The notes under the pieces are model-generated. The model was not told where the DNA came from and did not search any database. It saw only the letters and a list, made by a program, of their open reading frames with translations. This document shows, piece after piece, positions 48,892-59,668 of a DNA stretch of 64,000 nt (position 1 is the first letter of the stretch; each line of letters opens with the position of its first letter). Origin of the DNA: Serratia fonticola (GTDB lineage Bacteria; Pseudomonadota; Gammaproteobacteria; Enterobacterales; Enterobacteriaceae); assembly GCF_001006005.1 (NCBI RefSeq), contig NZ_CP011254.1, positions 5,146,001 to 5,210,000 of the forward strand, read 5' to 3'. The translations under genes were made by a program, and so were the position numbers.

Positions 48892-49515
48892 ATGAAACCA
48901 TGGCTGATTTTTGGCGCTGGCGGCAAAGGGGTCGGCGCGCTGACCCTGGAACTTGCGCTGGCGGAACAGCGTCCGGTGGTTGCGGTGGTACGCAATCCGG
49001 AGGCTGCCGCTCGCCTGCGGGAGAAAGGCGTACAGGTTTATCTCGGTGACGCTTGTGATGCCATTGCAGTCACCCGCGCTTGCGAAGCTGCGGGTGCCAA
49101 CGCGACGATCATCTCTTCAATGGGCGGCGCACAGGATTATCTGGCCCATCGGACAGTGATTGATACGGCGGAGAAATGCGGGATATCGCGCATGATCCTC
49201 GTCACCTCGTTGGGCTGTGGCGACGGTTGGCCGTTTTTATCACCACGCGCCAAAGCAGGGTTTGGCCAGGCGGTACGCGAGAAATCGCTGGCGGAAAGCT
49301 GGTTACAGACCAGCACGCTGGATCACGCCATCTTGCGCCCCGGCGGGCTGCTAAACGGCAATGCTACCGGCAAGGCGCAACGCTTTCAGGGGCAAGAAGT
49401 TCATGGCTTTGTGATGCGTGCGGACGTTGCTGCACATGTCCAGCAACTGGCAAATGCCCCCGCACTCAATCAACAGGTCTATAGCCTGGTTGAACCGGCT
49501 CTTAAACCGGCGTAA
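48892..49515 (+). CDS. NAD(P)-binding protein, ChuY-like anaerobilin reductase
   Basis: 207 residues with an N-terminal Rossmann motif (LIFGAGGKGVGALTLELAL) and atypical-SDR blocks (VTSLGCGDGWPFLSPRAKAGFG, LRPGGLLNGNATG). In E. coli O157 ChuY reduces the anaerobilin product of ChuW. The same pairing and 12-bp spacing here support that role. A strong terminator follows. Confidence 0.85.
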   Translation: MKPWLIFGAGGKGVGALTLELALAEQRPVVAVVRNPEAAARLREKGVQVYLGDACDAIAVTRACEAAGANATIISSMGGAQDYLAHRTVIDTAEKCGISRMILVTSLGCGDGWPFLSPRAKAGFGQAVREKSLAESWLQTSTLDHAILRPGGLLNGNATGKAQRFQGQEVHGFVMRADVAAHVQQLANAPALNQQVYSLVEPALKPA

Positions 49516-49521
49516 TCCCTA

Positions 49522-49557
49522 CATGGCGCTGATTGACGGCGCCATGCCTATTTTTTC
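49522..49557 (+). terminator. Terminator of the hutW-chuY operon
   Basis: CATGGCGC / GCGCCATG perfect stem with a 9-base loop, followed by CCTATTTTTT. Confidence 0.85.
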
Positions 49558-49900
49558 TCCTTGTTTCTATTCATTTTTTCCGGTTGTCGCACGTCGAAAA
49601 GGCACAATAACCCAATAGAGTTAGGAGCTTTCATATTAGTATGAGGACCAGTATTAGCTATTAGTGCGCTTGTTTCATTCATACAACGATGGGATATCTT
49701 GAAGACACGTATTCATGGCCTTGCCTTCTTTCTCTTTTCCCTCTGCCTTAGCGGCAGAACCTCCCCTGTTTTGTTATCGATTCATCATTTTTTATCCCTG
49801 TCTGCCATGACTGAAATTCCGTTTAACAGAGCAGCCTAGCTGGGTTTGTTAGACCTCGTAGCGCCTTTCTTTTTTCTTGTATGGACTACAGCGAGTCTTT
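49558..49900. other. Intergenic region before yhiI
   Basis: About 340 bp, T-rich on the plus strand, with no credible gene. It should contain the yhiI-rbbA-yhhJ promoter; no box is clear enough to name. Confidence 0.5.
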
Positions 49901-50974
49901 ATGAATATCAAAAACAGAAAACGCCTCACTTTCTATTCACTGCTTATCCTGGTCATCGTGGCCGCTTGTGCTGCATGGTGGCATCTACGCGATCCTGGTA
50001 TCCCCGAGGGATTCGCCCGCAGTAATGGCCGGATTGAAGCGACAGAAATTGATATTTCGACCAAGGTAGCGGGCCGTATTGAAAAGATTGAGGTGCGCGA
50101 GGGGGATTTTGTCAAACAAGGCCAGGTACTAGCCCACATGGATACCCGCGTGTTGGATGAGCAGCGGCTTGAAGCACAGGCCCAGATCCGTGAAACCGAG
50201 AGTGCAATTGCCACAGCCAAGGCGTTGTTAGCCCAACGCCAAAGTGAAAAATTAGCGGCACAAGCGGTGGTTCGGCAGCGAGAGGCGGAACTGCATTCGG
50301 CCAACAAGCGTTTTTTACGTTCAAAAACGCTGGTCAAAAACAATGCCGTATCCGCCCAACAGCTGGATGATGATACCGCCGTAGCACAGAGCACGCTTGC
50401 ATCACTAGAGTCGGCAAAGGCACAGGTTTCTGCGGCTCAGGCAGCGATAGAATCCGCACAGGCGGGCATTATTCAAGCCTATACCCGCGTCGAAGCGGCT
50501 AAAGCGACCGAACGCCGGATCGTTGCCGACATCGAAGACAGTGCGTTAAAAGCCCCCCGCAATGGCCGCATTCAGTATCGCGTCGCCGAGCCGGGTGAAG
50601 TCTTGGCCGCTGGCGGACGCGTGTTGAACATGGTCGATCTTAGCGACGTGTATATGACCTTCTTCCTCCCTACCGAGCAAGCGGGTCAAGTCGCAATCGG
50701 CAGCGAAGTACATGTGATCCTGGATGCAGCCCCAACGCTGAGAATTCCCGCCAAAATCACCTATGTCGCCAGCGTGGCCCAATTCACGCCGAAAACCGTT
50801 GAAACCGATAATGAACGCCTCAAACTGATGTTCCGTGTGAAAGCACGTATCTCGCCGGAGTTATTGGAAAAACACCTTGAGTACGTCAAAACCGGTTTAC
50901 CGGGGATGGCCTATGTCCGGCTAGATAGCGCCAAAAGCTGGCCGGAAGATCTGGCTGTGAGGCTACCGCAATGA
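49901..50974 (+). CDS. yhiI: HlyD-family periplasmic adaptor YhiI
   Basis: 357 residues from ATG 49901. An N-terminal membrane anchor is followed by the lipoyl half ([21 protein letters not shown]), a long coiled-coil hairpin (about 90-200), and the second lipoyl half and barrel ([21 protein letters not shown]). It closely follows E. coli YhiI. It links the RbbA/YhhJ ABC exporter to an outer-membrane partner, which is not in the window. The stop overlaps rbbA by 4 bp. Confidence 0.92.
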   Translation: MNIKNRKRLTFYSLLILVIVAACAAWWHLRDPGIPEGFARSNGRIEATEIDISTKVAGRIEKIEVREGDFVKQGQVLAHMDTRVLDEQRLEAQAQIRETESAIATAKALLAQRQSEKLAAQAVVRQREAELHSANKRFLRSKTLVKNNAVSAQQLDDDTAVAQSTLASLESAKAQVSAAQAAIESAQAGIIQAYTRVEAAKATERRIVADIEDSALKAPRNGRIQYRVAEPGEVLAAGGRVLNMVDLSDVYMTFFLPTEQAGQVAIGSEVHVILDAAPTLRIPAKITYVASVAQFTPKTVETDNERLKLMFRVKARISPELLEKHLEYVKTGLPGMAYVRLDSAKSWPEDLAVRLPQ

Positions 50975-53712
50975 TGAATCGCACCGGCACATCTGTGGTC
51001 GAACTGAGCCAGGTTAGCCAACATTATGGAGGTACCGCCGCGTTACATGAGGTCAGCATTGAGATCCCTGCACGGCAGATGGTCGGGTTAATCGGGCCGG
51101 ATGGCGTGGGTAAATCCAGCCTGCTGTCCCTGATAGCCGGAGCCAGGGTCATTCAGTCTGGCAAGATTGCGGTGCTCGGTGGGGATATGGCCGATGCCGA
51201 CCACCGGCGCAGCGTTTGCCCACGCGTTGCTTATATGCCTCAGGGGTTGGGGAAAAACCTCTATCACACCCTGTCTGTCTATGAAAACGTCGATTTCTTC
51301 GGCCGCCTGTTTGGCCAGGCGAAAGCAGAACGAGAGCAACGGATAACCGATTTACTGCACAGTACCGGGCTGACAAAATTCCGCGACCGCCCTGCAGGCA
51401 AACTTTCCGGCGGGATGAAGCAAAAGCTGGGGCTATGCTGCGCGTTGATACACGATCCCGAACTGCTGATCCTCGATGAACCCACAACCGGAGTAGATCC
51501 TCTTTCTCGTGCCCAGTTCTGGGAACTGATCGATCGCATCCGTGAACGCCAGACCAATATGAGCGTACTGGTCGCCACGGCCTATATGGAGGAAGCCGAA
51601 CGCTTCGATTGGCTGGTAGCCATGGACGCCGGGCGGGTATTGGCAACCGGTAGCGGGCGTGAACTCCGCCAGCAAACCCAAAGCGCGACGTTGGAAGAAG
51701 CCTTTATCGCTTTGCTGCCTGAAGAGAAACGCAATAATCATCAACAGGTCATTATTCCACCGCGTGATAAATCCAATGATGACGTCGTGGCGATTGAAGC
51801 TCAGGGGCTGACGATGCGCTTTGGGGATTTTGTCGCAGTAGAAAACGTGAATTTCCGCATTCCACGCGGTGAAATCTTCGGTTTTCTGGGCTCCAACGGC
51901 TGTGGTAAATCCACCACCATGAAGATGCTGACCGGGCTGCTACCCGCCAGCGAAGGTAAAGCCTGGCTGTTTGGTCAGGAAGTCGATCCTAAAGATATCG
52001 AAACCCGCCGCCGGGTAGGCTATATGTCGCAGGCATTTTCGCTTTACAGCGAATTGACGGTACGTCAAAACCTCGAGCTTCACGCTCGGCTGTTCCATAT
52101 CCCCGAAGAACAAATCGCCGCTCGGGTAGAGGAAATGAATCAGCGCTTCATGCTCACTGAAGTGGCAGATGCGTTGCCTGAATCCCTGCCGCTGGGCATT
52201 CGCCAGCGTTTATCCCTGGCAGTCGCGGTGATCCACAAACCTGAAATGTTGATCCTCGACGAACCCACTTCCGGTGTCGATCCGGTGGCTCGCGATATGT
52301 TTTGGAATTTGATGGTGGACCTCTCGCGGCAAGACGGCGTGACCATCTTTATCTCCACGCACTTTATGAACGAGGCGGAACGCTGTGACCGTATTTCGCT
52401 GATGCATGCCGGTAAAGTGTTAGCCAGCGATACACCGCGGGCTTTAGTGGCACAGCGCGGCCTGAACACGCTGGAGGAAACATTTATTACCTACCTGCGT
52501 GAAGCTTCTGGCGACGACGGTATGCCACCAGAATCTCTGGCAGAAAACCCTGCTCCCCAGGCATCACCACATGGGGTGAATAACCGTTTCAGCCTCGCAC
52601 GCATGTTTAGCTATAGCCAGCGAGAATCGCTGGAGCTGCGACGCGATCCTGTGCGTTCTACGCTGGCGTTGGTCGGCAGCGTAATCCTGATGTTTATCAT
52701 GGGCTACGGTATCAGCATGGACGTAGAAAACCTGCGGTTCGCCGTGATGGATCGTGATCAAACCGGCACCAGCCAGGCCTACGTGTTAAATCTTGCGGGT
52801 TCACGCTACTTTATCGAGCAGCAACCGATCACCGATTATGACCAGTTGGAACACCGGATGCGCAACGGCGAACTGGCAGTTGCCATCGAAATTCCACCTA
52901 ATTTTGGCCGTGATATCGCCCGTGGACACAAGGTGAAAATCGGTGTCTGGGTGGACGGAGCGATGCCTAACCGTGCGGAAACGGTGCGGGGCTACGTACA
53001 GGCGATGCATTTGAACTGGTTAGGCAGCATGGCGGCGCAACAGCCTATCGTGGCAAAGAGCAACGTGCTGATGGACATAGAAACGCGCTATCGCTACAAC
53101 CCGGATGTGAAAAGCCTGCCTGCCATCGTCCCGGCGGTGATCCCGCTGTTGCTGATGATGATCCCTGCTATGCTCACCGCGCTAAGTGTAGTGCGGGAAA
53201 AAGAGCTTGGCTCCATCATCAACCTGTATGTTACGCCAGTGACCAAGACCGAGTTTTTGCTGGGTAAACAGCTGCCCTATATCGTATTGGGCATGCTTAA
53301 CTTCTTGCTGCTGTGCGCGCTGTCGGTGTTCCTGTTTGGTGTGGAGCACAAAGGCAGTTTTCTTACGCTGTCGCTGGCGGCATTGTTGTACATCATAATC
53401 GCTACCGGCCTTGGGCTGTTGATCTCTACCTTTATGAAGAGCCAGATAGCGGCGATCTTTGGTACGGCAATCATCACTCTGATCCCGGCGACCCAGTTCT
53501 CCGGCATGATTGACCCGGTTTCGTCGTTAGAGGGCATTGGCCGTTGGATCGGCAATATTTACCCGACCTCGCATTTCCTGGCCATCACGCGCGGTACCTT
53601 CTCCAAAGCGCTGAACCTGTTCGACCTACAGGCTTCGTTTATTCCTCTGACGATCGCCATTCCGGTGATTATCGGGCTAAGCGTGCTTCTTTTGAAAAAA
53701 CAGGAGGCTTAA
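50971..53712 (+). CDS. rbbA: ABC exporter ATPase-permease RbbA (ribosome-associated ATPase)
   Basis: 913 residues: two ABC ATPase domains (Walker [10 protein letters not shown] near 40 and GSNGCGKST near 310) and a C-terminal ABC-2 permease (about 540-910). The first domain has a normal LSGGMKQK signature; in the second it is degenerate (LPLGIRQR), as in E. coli RbbA. RbbA has been reported to bind ribosomes and release deacyl-tRNA at the E site; the operon context points to export. The stop shares a base with the yhhJ start. Confidence 0.93.
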   Translation: MMNRTGTSVVELSQVSQHYGGTAALHEVSIEIPARQMVGLIGPDGVGKSSLLSLIAGARVIQSGKIAVLGGDMADADHRRSVCPRVAYMPQGLGKNLYHTLSVYENVDFFGRLFGQAKAEREQRITDLLHSTGLTKFRDRPAGKLSGGMKQKLGLCCALIHDPELLILDEPTTGVDPLSRAQFWELIDRIRERQTNMSVLVATAYMEEAERFDWLVAMDAGRVLATGSGRELRQQTQSATLEEAFIALLPEEKRNNHQQVIIPPRDKSNDDVVAIEAQGLTMRFGDFVAVENVNFRIPRGEIFGFLGSNGCGKSTTMKMLTGLLPASEGKAWLFGQEVDPKDIETRRRVGYMSQAFSLYSELTVRQNLELHARLFHIPEEQIAARVEEMNQRFMLTEVADALPESLPLGIRQRLSLAVAVIHKPEMLILDEPTSGVDPVARDMFWNLMVDLSRQDGVTIFISTHFMNEAERCDRISLMHAGKVLASDTPRALVAQRGLNTLEETFITYLREASGDDGMPPESLAENPAPQASPHGVNNRFSLARMFSYSQRESLELRRDPVRSTLALVGSVILMFIMGYGISMDVENLRFAVMDRDQTGTSQAYVLNLAGSRYFIEQQPITDYDQLEHRMRNGELAVAIEIPPNFGRDIARGHKVKIGVWVDGAMPNRAETVRGYVQAMHLNWLGSMAAQQPIVAKSNVLMDIETRYRYNPDVKSLPAIVPAVIPLLLMMIPAMLTALSVVREKELGSIINLYVTPVTKTEFLLGKQLPYIVLGMLNFLLLCALSVFLFGVEHKGSFLTLSLAALLYIIIATGLGLLISTFMKSQIAAIFGTAIITLIPATQFSGMIDPVSSLEGIGRWIGNIYPTSHFLAITRGTFSKALNLFDLQASFIPLTIAIPVIIGLSVLLLKKQEA

Positions 53713-54836
53713 TGCGCAGCTTACGTAACATCTTCAACCTCGGGATTAAAGAGCTACGCACTCTGCTGGGTGATAAAGCCATGCTGGCGTTGATCGTCTT
53801 TTCGTTTACGCTGTCTATCTATTCATCAGCAACGGTGACGCCAGGCTCTTTGCATCTGGCTCCGTTGGCCATCGCGGATCAAGACCAATCTCAGCTCTCC
53901 ACTCGCCTGATAAACAGTTTTTATGCGCCCTATTTCCTGCCACCGGCCATGATTGACTCCCATCAGATAGACACGTTGCTGGATGCGGGGAGCTATACTT
54001 TTGCGATAGATATCCCGCCCAACTTCCAGCGCGACGTACTGGCTGGCCGGCAACCCGCCATCCAGCTTAACGTAGACGCCACCCGCATGAGCCAGGCTTT
54101 TCTGGGTAACAGCTACATACAAAACATCGTCACTGGCGAAGTGAACGAGTTCATGGAGCGTTATCGGGAGGGTACCGCACTGCCGGTAGATCTGGAAATA
54201 CGCACCCGCTTTAACCCCAACCTGGAGCAATCGTGGTTTGGATCGGTCATGGCGATTATCAATAACATCACCATGTTGGCGATTATCCTCACCGGTTCGG
54301 CGCTGATCCGCGAACGCGAGCACGGTACCATCGAACATCTGCTGGTAATGCCAATCACGCCGTTTGAGATCATGCTGGCCAAGGTGTGGTCGATGGGATT
54401 AGTGGTACTGCTGGCTTCCGGACTCTCGCTGGTGTTTATGGTGCAAGGCGTGCTGAATGTGCCTATCGAAGGCTCCATTTTGCTGTTTATGCTGGGCGTG
54501 GCGCTGAGCCTGTTTGCCACCACCTCAATCGGCATCTTTATGGGAACTATCGCGCGTTCGATGCCGCAACTGGGGCTGCTGATGATCCTGGTGCTCTTGC
54601 CACTACAGATGTTGTCTGGCGGCTCTACCCCACGTGAAAGCATGCCGTGGTTAGTGCAGAATTTTATGCAAACCATGCCAACCACTCACTTTGTCAGTCT
54701 GGCGCAGGCCATACTTTATCGTGGAGCGGATTTCAGTATCGTGTGGCCACAGTTTGCTATCCTGCTGGTGATTGGTTTCGCGTTCTTTGGCTTTGCGCTT
54801 AGCCGCTTCCGTAAGACGATAAGCTCTATGGCGTAA
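53712..54836 (+). CDS. yhhJ: ABC-2 type permease YhhJ
   Basis: 374 residues from ATG 53712 (AGGAGG upstream, TAATG junction with rbbA). One N-terminal membrane segment, a large periplasmic domain (about 40-170) and five C-terminal segments, with the ALIREREHGTIEHLLVMPITPFEIM ABC-2 motif. It forms the exporter with RbbA and YhiI; the substrate is not known. Confidence 0.92.
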   Translation: MRSLRNIFNLGIKELRTLLGDKAMLALIVFSFTLSIYSSATVTPGSLHLAPLAIADQDQSQLSTRLINSFYAPYFLPPAMIDSHQIDTLLDAGSYTFAIDIPPNFQRDVLAGRQPAIQLNVDATRMSQAFLGNSYIQNIVTGEVNEFMERYREGTALPVDLEIRTRFNPNLEQSWFGSVMAIINNITMLAIILTGSALIREREHGTIEHLLVMPITPFEIMLAKVWSMGLVVLLASGLSLVFMVQGVLNVPIEGSILLFMLGVALSLFATTSIGIFMGTIARSMPQLGLLMILVLLPLQMLSGGSTPRESMPWLVQNFMQTMPTTHFVSLAQAILYRGADFSIVWPQFAILLVIGFAFFGFALSRFRKTISSMA

Positions 54837-54843
54837 GGATCCG

Positions 54844-54871
54844 AACAGGCAGGGTTCTTCTCCTGCCTGTT
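54844..54871. terminator. Shared hairpin between yhhJ and the D-tartrate dehydratase gene
   Basis: AACAGGCAGG / CCTGCCTGTT stem with an 8-base loop between convergent genes; it can serve both. Confidence 0.75.
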
Positions 54872-54879
54872 GCCTTATA

Positions 54880-56043
54880 TCACTCCGCCAACGCACGCAT
54901 CACCTTGATGAGTTCCGATTTACCTTCAAAGCCAATCCCCGGCAGTTCAGGCATCACAATATGGCCGTCTTCCACCCTCACCGAGTCTGGGAATCCGCCG
55001 TAGGGTTGGAACAGATCCGGGTAGCTTTCATTGCCCCCTAGGCCCAAGCCCGCAGCAATATTTAATGACATCTGGTGGCCACCATGCGGAATACAGCGGG
55101 AGGGAGACCAGCCGAACTGCTCAAGGACTTCCAAGATGCGGAGATATTCCACCAGCCCATAGGAGAGCGCGCAGTCAAACTGCAGATAATCACGGTCGGG
55201 GCGCATACCGCCGTAGCGCAACAGATTACGGGCATCCTGGTGTGAAAACAGGTTCTCTCCGGTCGCCATTGGCCCCGGATAGAACTCGGACAGCGCGGCC
55301 TGCAAAGCGAAATCTAGCGGGTCACCCACCTCTTCGTACCAGAACAGCGGATACTCCCGCAGCATCTCGGCGTAGGCAATCCCGGTTTCTAAATCAAAGC
55401 GACCGTTGGCATCCACCGCTAGCCGCGCCTCGTGGCCAATCTCTTGCAATACGGCCTCTATACGACGGCGATCCTCCTCCAGCGGCGCACCACCAATTTT
55501 CATTTTCACCACGTTGTAGCCACGATCCAGATAACTACGCATCTCCTGACGCAGCGCGGTGAGATCTTTGCCTGGATAGTAATAACCACCGGCGGCATAG
55601 ACAAACACCCGTGGATTAGCCACGGTGCCTTTCATATCCGCCAGCAGACGGAATAACGGCTTACCGGCAATTTTGGCGGTGGCATCCCAGATCGCCATAT
55701 CCAGCGTTCCCACGGCTACCGAACGTTCTCCATGGCCCCCGGGCTTTTCATTGATCATCATCGCCTGCCACACCCGGTGCGGATCGAGGTTATCGCCCCG
55801 TGAGTTGAGTAAACTGTCAGGCTCAGCCTGCAAGATGCGATCGCGGAAACGCTCGCGGATCAGCCCCCCTTGCCCATAGCGCCCGTTGGAGTTAAAGCCG
55901 TAGCCCACCACCCGGCGGCCATCAACCACCACATCGGTCACTACCGCAACCAGGCTGGTGGTCATCTTGCTGAAATCGATATAGGCATTCCTGATCGGCG
56001 AGGCAATCGGTTTGGTGATTTCCACCACGTCTGTAATACGCAT
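54880..56043 (-). CDS. D(-)-tartrate dehydratase (enolase superfamily, TarD-like)
   Basis: 387 residues from ATG 56043 (GGAGAG upstream); the longer frame to 56097 is not supported. Enolase-superfamily residues are all visible: KMK (NVVKMKIGG) general base, metal ligands in AVDANGRF, WYEEVGDP and MATGENLF, and the histidine in CIPHGGHQMSLNIAAG. The whole chain reads like Bradyrhizobium D-tartrate dehydratase, which makes oxaloacetate. No transporter gene accompanies it; a LysR gene is divergent. Confidence 0.9.
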   Translation of the reverse strand: MRITDVVEITKPIASPIRNAYIDFSKMTTSLVAVVTDVVVDGRRVVGYGFNSNGRYGQGGLIRERFRDRILQAEPDSLLNSRGDNLDPHRVWQAMMINEKPGGHGERSVAVGTLDMAIWDATAKIAGKPLFRLLADMKGTVANPRVFVYAAGGYYYPGKDLTALRQEMRSYLDRGYNVVKMKIGGAPLEEDRRRIEAVLQEIGHEARLAVDANGRFDLETGIAYAEMLREYPLFWYEEVGDPLDFALQAALSEFYPGPMATGENLFSHQDARNLLRYGGMRPDRDYLQFDCALSYGLVEYLRILEVLEQFGWSPSRCIPHGGHQMSLNIAAGLGLGGNESYPDLFQPYGGFPDSVRVEDGHIVMPELPGIGFEGKSELIKVMRALAE

Positions 56044-56188
56044 TTTTCTCTCCAACGGTCGTGATTCGCAGGGGTATCGTTGATGCATTTTTCGCATCCT
56101 AGACTGTCAGGCATTGGCACCCTGCCGGTTTCTTGCCATAGTAAGCGGCTAGAACATCACCGGCCAATGCGAAAAAAGGATAGCTGTT

Positions 56189-57190
56189 ATGCAGAATCGG
56201 CATCACTTGGAACTCACCTGGCTTGAGGATTGCGTAGCGCTGGCCGATACCCTCAATTTCTCCAAGGCCGCCGAGGCTCGCTATGTCACCCAACCGGCAT
56301 TCAGCCGCCGCATTCAGTCGCTGGAAGAGTGGGTCGGCACGCCGCTTTTCGAACGTAATCGGCGGGGAGTTCACCTCACCAAGGCCGGTGAAGTCTTTTG
56401 CAAACAGGCCCCCGAGTTAATCAGAGCGCTCTACACGCTGAGGAGCGAAACCCTGGATGCCACCGGGCAGCACCAACCGGACGTGGTATTTTCAGCCACC
56501 CACGCCCTCTCATTCTCTTTCTTTCCGGCGTTGCTCAGGCGCAATGAAAAGATGGCCAGATTAGGCTCTTTCCGCCTGCTGTCCGATACGCTAAAAGCCT
56601 GTGAGAACCTGTTGGCACGAGGGGAGGCGCAATATTTACTCTGCCATTATCATCCGCATATGCAGATGACTCTCGATGCGGAAAAGTTTGTTAGCCTACG
56701 CCTGGGGAAGGATCGATTGCTGCCCTACAGCCTGGCTTTGCCGGGTTCCGCAACGCCGATGTGGAAAATCGGGGAGCAAAAATTCCCTTACCTGTCGTTC
56801 AGCAATGACTCGGGGTTGGGGCGAATTATCGCCAACAGCGCGGTGATTAGCCGGGCCAAACGAGGGATGGAAGTCGCTTTTACTTCGGATCTCGCCGCCA
56901 CGTTGCTCGCCATGGTGGCGGCTGGAGAAGGTGTCGCCTGGTTGCCGCAGTCGCTGGCAGAGGCCGACGTTGATAGCGGCAAGATCGTAGTTGCCACCGA
57001 CCGCCCCGACGATTTGTGTCTGCCCATTGAGATACGCCTCTACCGGCCCGTGACCAAGATGGCTAAATCCGTTGAGGCACTGTGGCAGCTATTTGCCAAG
57101 GAAGCTGAATTGGCCCCTCACCCCAACCCTCTCCCACAGGGAGAGGGAGCTGGCACAGAGCCGTTTTCAGGTACAGAAGTCAGTCTTTAA
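56189..57190 (+). CDS. LysR-family regulator divergent from the D-tartrate dehydratase gene
   Basis: 333 residues. The HTH TLNFSKAAEARYVTQPAFSRRIQSLEEWVG and the effector domain resemble the YjiE/HypT branch of LysR proteins. From the divergent arrangement it probably controls the tartrate gene. The last 25 or so residues (from APHPNPLPQGEG) are read from a palindromic intergenic repeat, so the native C-terminus probably ended near EAEL or was replaced by the insertion. Confidence 0.87.
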   Translation: MQNRHHLELTWLEDCVALADTLNFSKAAEARYVTQPAFSRRIQSLEEWVGTPLFERNRRGVHLTKAGEVFCKQAPELIRALYTLRSETLDATGQHQPDVVFSATHALSFSFFPALLRRNEKMARLGSFRLLSDTLKACENLLARGEAQYLLCHYHPHMQMTLDAEKFVSLRLGKDRLLPYSLALPGSATPMWKIGEQKFPYLSFSNDSGLGRIIANSAVISRAKRGMEVAFTSDLAATLLAMVAAGEGVAWLPQSLAEADVDSGKIVVATDRPDDLCLPIEIRLYRPVTKMAKSVEALWQLFAKEAELAPHPNPLPQGEGAGTEPFSGTEVSL

Positions 57191-57276
57191 CCAGGCTACT
57201 GTTGAGGACTAATACAGTAGCAAAGATGTGGCACGTTCGGTCCCCTCTCCCTGTGGGAGAGGGCTAGGGTGAGGGG
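57114..57276. repeat. Palindromic intergenic repeat, copy 2 (163 bp, MITE-like)
   Basis: Same inverted ends as the copy at 19803 (CCCCTCACCCCAACCCTCTC... and its complement) and shared internal blocks. Its left part supplies the 3' end and stop of the LysR gene. It lies tail-to-tail between that gene and the MuiA gene and may also fold into a terminator-like structure. Confidence 0.75.
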
Positions 57277-57281
57277 TAAAG

Positions 57282-58919
57282 TTATAAATTGCTCACGCGC
57301 TTATCCTTTGGATACTTCACCGTATAAGACAGGGTGAACTTCTCAGACTGATTCGCAGGTAAATCCAGTGCCCACTGCACGTTACCGGTGTCTTTATCGT
57401 AGCTGGCACCGTCGTACTTCAGCCCGTCGATAGTAATCGCCGAATCCCGGCTCAGCGGCATCTGTTCCATCACCACCAGCTTAATCGGCTCTTTGCGGGT
57501 ATTTTTCACGCTGGTGACAAAGGAGTACTGTTGGCTTACCGAATTGCCAAAGAACTCAGCCTTCGAGGTCAGCTGCTTGCCATTTTCGCGGTTAACGATA
57601 ATCTTTTTGTCCCGGCCCAATGACAGATCCAGCGTCTCTTTGGCCTCGGCGATATTGATATACCCCTGGCCGACAAACGAACCCTCGAAGAAAATACTGG
57701 ACTTGCCCGGCAACAAATTAAGCTGCTCCCAGTCTTTTAACTGTACCTGCAAGAAGGCATCAGGCTCAATTTTCGGCACCACCACGTAGCGATAGTCGCC
57801 CTGAACGTCTACATCCTTGATGGTGACGGAATGCCCTTTACCATCGGAGGCAATGTTATAAGGCAGGGAAATGCTAAAGCGGGTATTCACACCACCAGCG
57901 TCGGTGACCACATAGTCAGAGAGGGAGCTTTTAGCTCTGGGGGCCATTGCTCCATCAAGCTCTGGAGCATTCGCGCCAGCGGCCATTTCCGCAAGGGGAG
58001 CCGGTGCCGGTCTGGGTATCGACCTTGCCATCTTGGAACTTGAGTAGTCCTGATAAAAATCGAGGTACCAAGGTTGCAACTTCGGCGCCTGCGCCCCTTC
58101 GCTCGGGTTGCCGCTGGAAAGCGTCAGGTTGACCTTATCCCAGTTGATGCCGCTGTTCTGAAACACATTGGCCTTATAGCTCAACTTGACCGGCTGGGTA
58201 ATGCTGTTGACCCGCACATCATAAGTCGGCACCCAACCTGCATCTGGGATCACATAAGACAGCTTAACGTTACTGGTCACGGCTTTCGCAGTGTAAAACT
58301 TCACCACCACCTGATTCACCGTTTGGCCAGTCTTCTGCTGAGCCTCGTCCAACTGGCTCTTCAGCTTTTCGATATTCTTGTCAATCGCAGCGATTTTCTC
58401 TTTAATCTCGATATCCGCCAGCAGCACCTCACTCATGCGGCGGCTAACCAGCTCAAGCATTTGATTAACCTGCTCAACGGAATCGCCCTCTTTCTCCGAA
58501 CCCAGCGCACGGTTACTTTCCAGTACCGCCAACTGCGCCTGGATCACTTCCCGCTGCACGTTCAGTTTGCTTTGCTCGCGCACCTCATCATCAATCTGCT
58601 TGGTTAATTGCTCCACTTCAGGCGACACATGTTCGGTAAGAAAATCGCGTTTTATGCTGAAAGATTGCACGACCACGCCGTTATCGGCATCGAGCATCAG
58701 GCTCTGTTCGTTCAGCCCGCTGGCAATATTGGTAAAGACGACTTCGCTTTCCCCCGCCGGTAGCGTCACTTTGCTGCTGTTGAATAACTCGGCACCGCGA
58801 ATAAAGACCGTCACGTCGTTGAGCGTGACGTTTTGCGCCTGCGCCAGGCCGGTATAGGCCAACAGCACCGAGGCCGCCAACAGCGTGGTTTTAAATCCAG
58901 GGAAGAGGGTCATCGTCAT
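57282..58919 (-). CDS. MuiA-family (DUF4139) exported protein
   Basis: 545 residues with a signal peptide (cleavage after AQA). An N-terminal DUF4140 part is followed by coiled coil (about 95-190) and a C-terminal DUF4139 beta-rich domain (SYVIPDAGWVPTYDVRV, VVPKIEPDAFLQVQLKDWEQLNLLPG). It matches the mucoidy-inhibitor MuiA group; the molecular activity is unknown. Two tandem starts (58919 and 58913) are possible. Confidence 0.88.
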   Translation of the reverse strand: MTMTLFPGFKTTLLAASVLLAYTGLAQAQNVTLNDVTVFIRGAELFNSSKVTLPAGESEVVFTNIASGLNEQSLMLDADNGVVVQSFSIKRDFLTEHVSPEVEQLTKQIDDEVREQSKLNVQREVIQAQLAVLESNRALGSEKEGDSVEQVNQMLELVSRRMSEVLLADIEIKEKIAAIDKNIEKLKSQLDEAQQKTGQTVNQVVVKFYTAKAVTSNVKLSYVIPDAGWVPTYDVRVNSITQPVKLSYKANVFQNSGINWDKVNLTLSSGNPSEGAQAPKLQPWYLDFYQDYSSSKMARSIPRPAPAPLAEMAAGANAPELDGAMAPRAKSSLSDYVVTDAGGVNTRFSISLPYNIASDGKGHSVTIKDVDVQGDYRYVVVPKIEPDAFLQVQLKDWEQLNLLPGKSSIFFEGSFVGQGYINIAEAKETLDLSLGRDKKIIVNRENGKQLTSKAEFFGNSVSQQYSFVTSVKNTRKEPIKLVVMEQMPLSRDSAITIDGLKYDGASYDKDTGNVQWALDLPANQSEKFTLSYTVKYPKDKRVSNL

Positions 58920-59064
58920 TTATCCTTAACAAAGAGGTTCCGTGCAGAATATCGACGAATTATAGCATGCAGCCTGGTGGTAAGATTTCTGAAAGATCAT
59001 CACGTTCAAAGGTAAAGCAGCGATATTCGTGTCATCTAGCCACGTCGCGCGGATCATGAAAGAA

Positions 59065-59099
59065 AACCCATTCCACGCGGTTATCGCGCAGAATGGGTT
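59065..59099 (-). terminator. Terminator after hydN
   Basis: AACCCATTC / GAATGGGTT arms around a 17-base GC-rich loop; on the minus strand the stem is followed by TTTTCTTTC. Confidence 0.7.
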
Positions 59100-59119
59100 G
59101 TAGTGAGGTAAGGGATAAT

Positions 59120-59647
59120 TTACCGCAGGTTCGGCGCAGAGCCACGGGCCGCGCGCTGTTGCTTTTCCAACTGCATAGCTTGCAGGTCTGCTGGCCGGAT
59201 CAGGGTTAACGCCGCCGTTGGGCACACCTCAACACAGGCCGGCCCCGCTTCGCGCCCATGACATAGGTCGCATTTATTCGCCTGAGCCCGTTGGTACGCG
59301 ACACCATTGCAGCCATAACCCTGATTGACCACCACCTCCATCGCGCCATAAGGGCAAGCCACCATGCAGCTCTTGCAGCCAATACAGCGCGACTGGATCA
59401 CCTGCACGCTGCCATCCTGGTTATAGATGGCCTCGTTCGGGCAGGCGTTCAGGCAAGGGGCATTCTCACATTGGCGGCACAGCATCGGTACGCTGACGCT
59501 AAGGGTTTTCATCACCCGCAAGCGAGGATTGAAGTTTTCCGCCGTCATCGGCAACGGATTATCCCCCTGATGCGCCATCACGCAGGCAATCTCGCAGGTG
59601 CGGCAGCCAATGCACTGTTTCATATCGGCAATGACAAACTGATTCAT
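59120..59647 (-). CDS. hydN: 4Fe-4S electron-transfer protein HydN
   Basis: 175 residues with four ferredoxin cysteine clusters: CIGCRTCEIAC, CRQCENAPCLNACP, CIGCKSCMVACP and CDLCHGREAGPACVEVCP. It corresponds to HydN, an electron carrier linked to formate dehydrogenase H. It follows aegA after 21 bp. Confidence 0.9.
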   Translation of the reverse strand: MNQFVIADMKQCIGCRTCEIACVMAHQGDNPLPMTAENFNPRLRVMKTLSVSVPMLCRQCENAPCLNACPNEAIYNQDGSVQVIQSRCIGCKSCMVACPYGAMEVVVNQGYGCNGVAYQRAQANKCDLCHGREAGPACVEVCPTAALTLIRPADLQAMQLEKQQRAARGSAPNLR

Positions 59648-59668
59648 ACCGTCTCTCCTTGAACCGCG

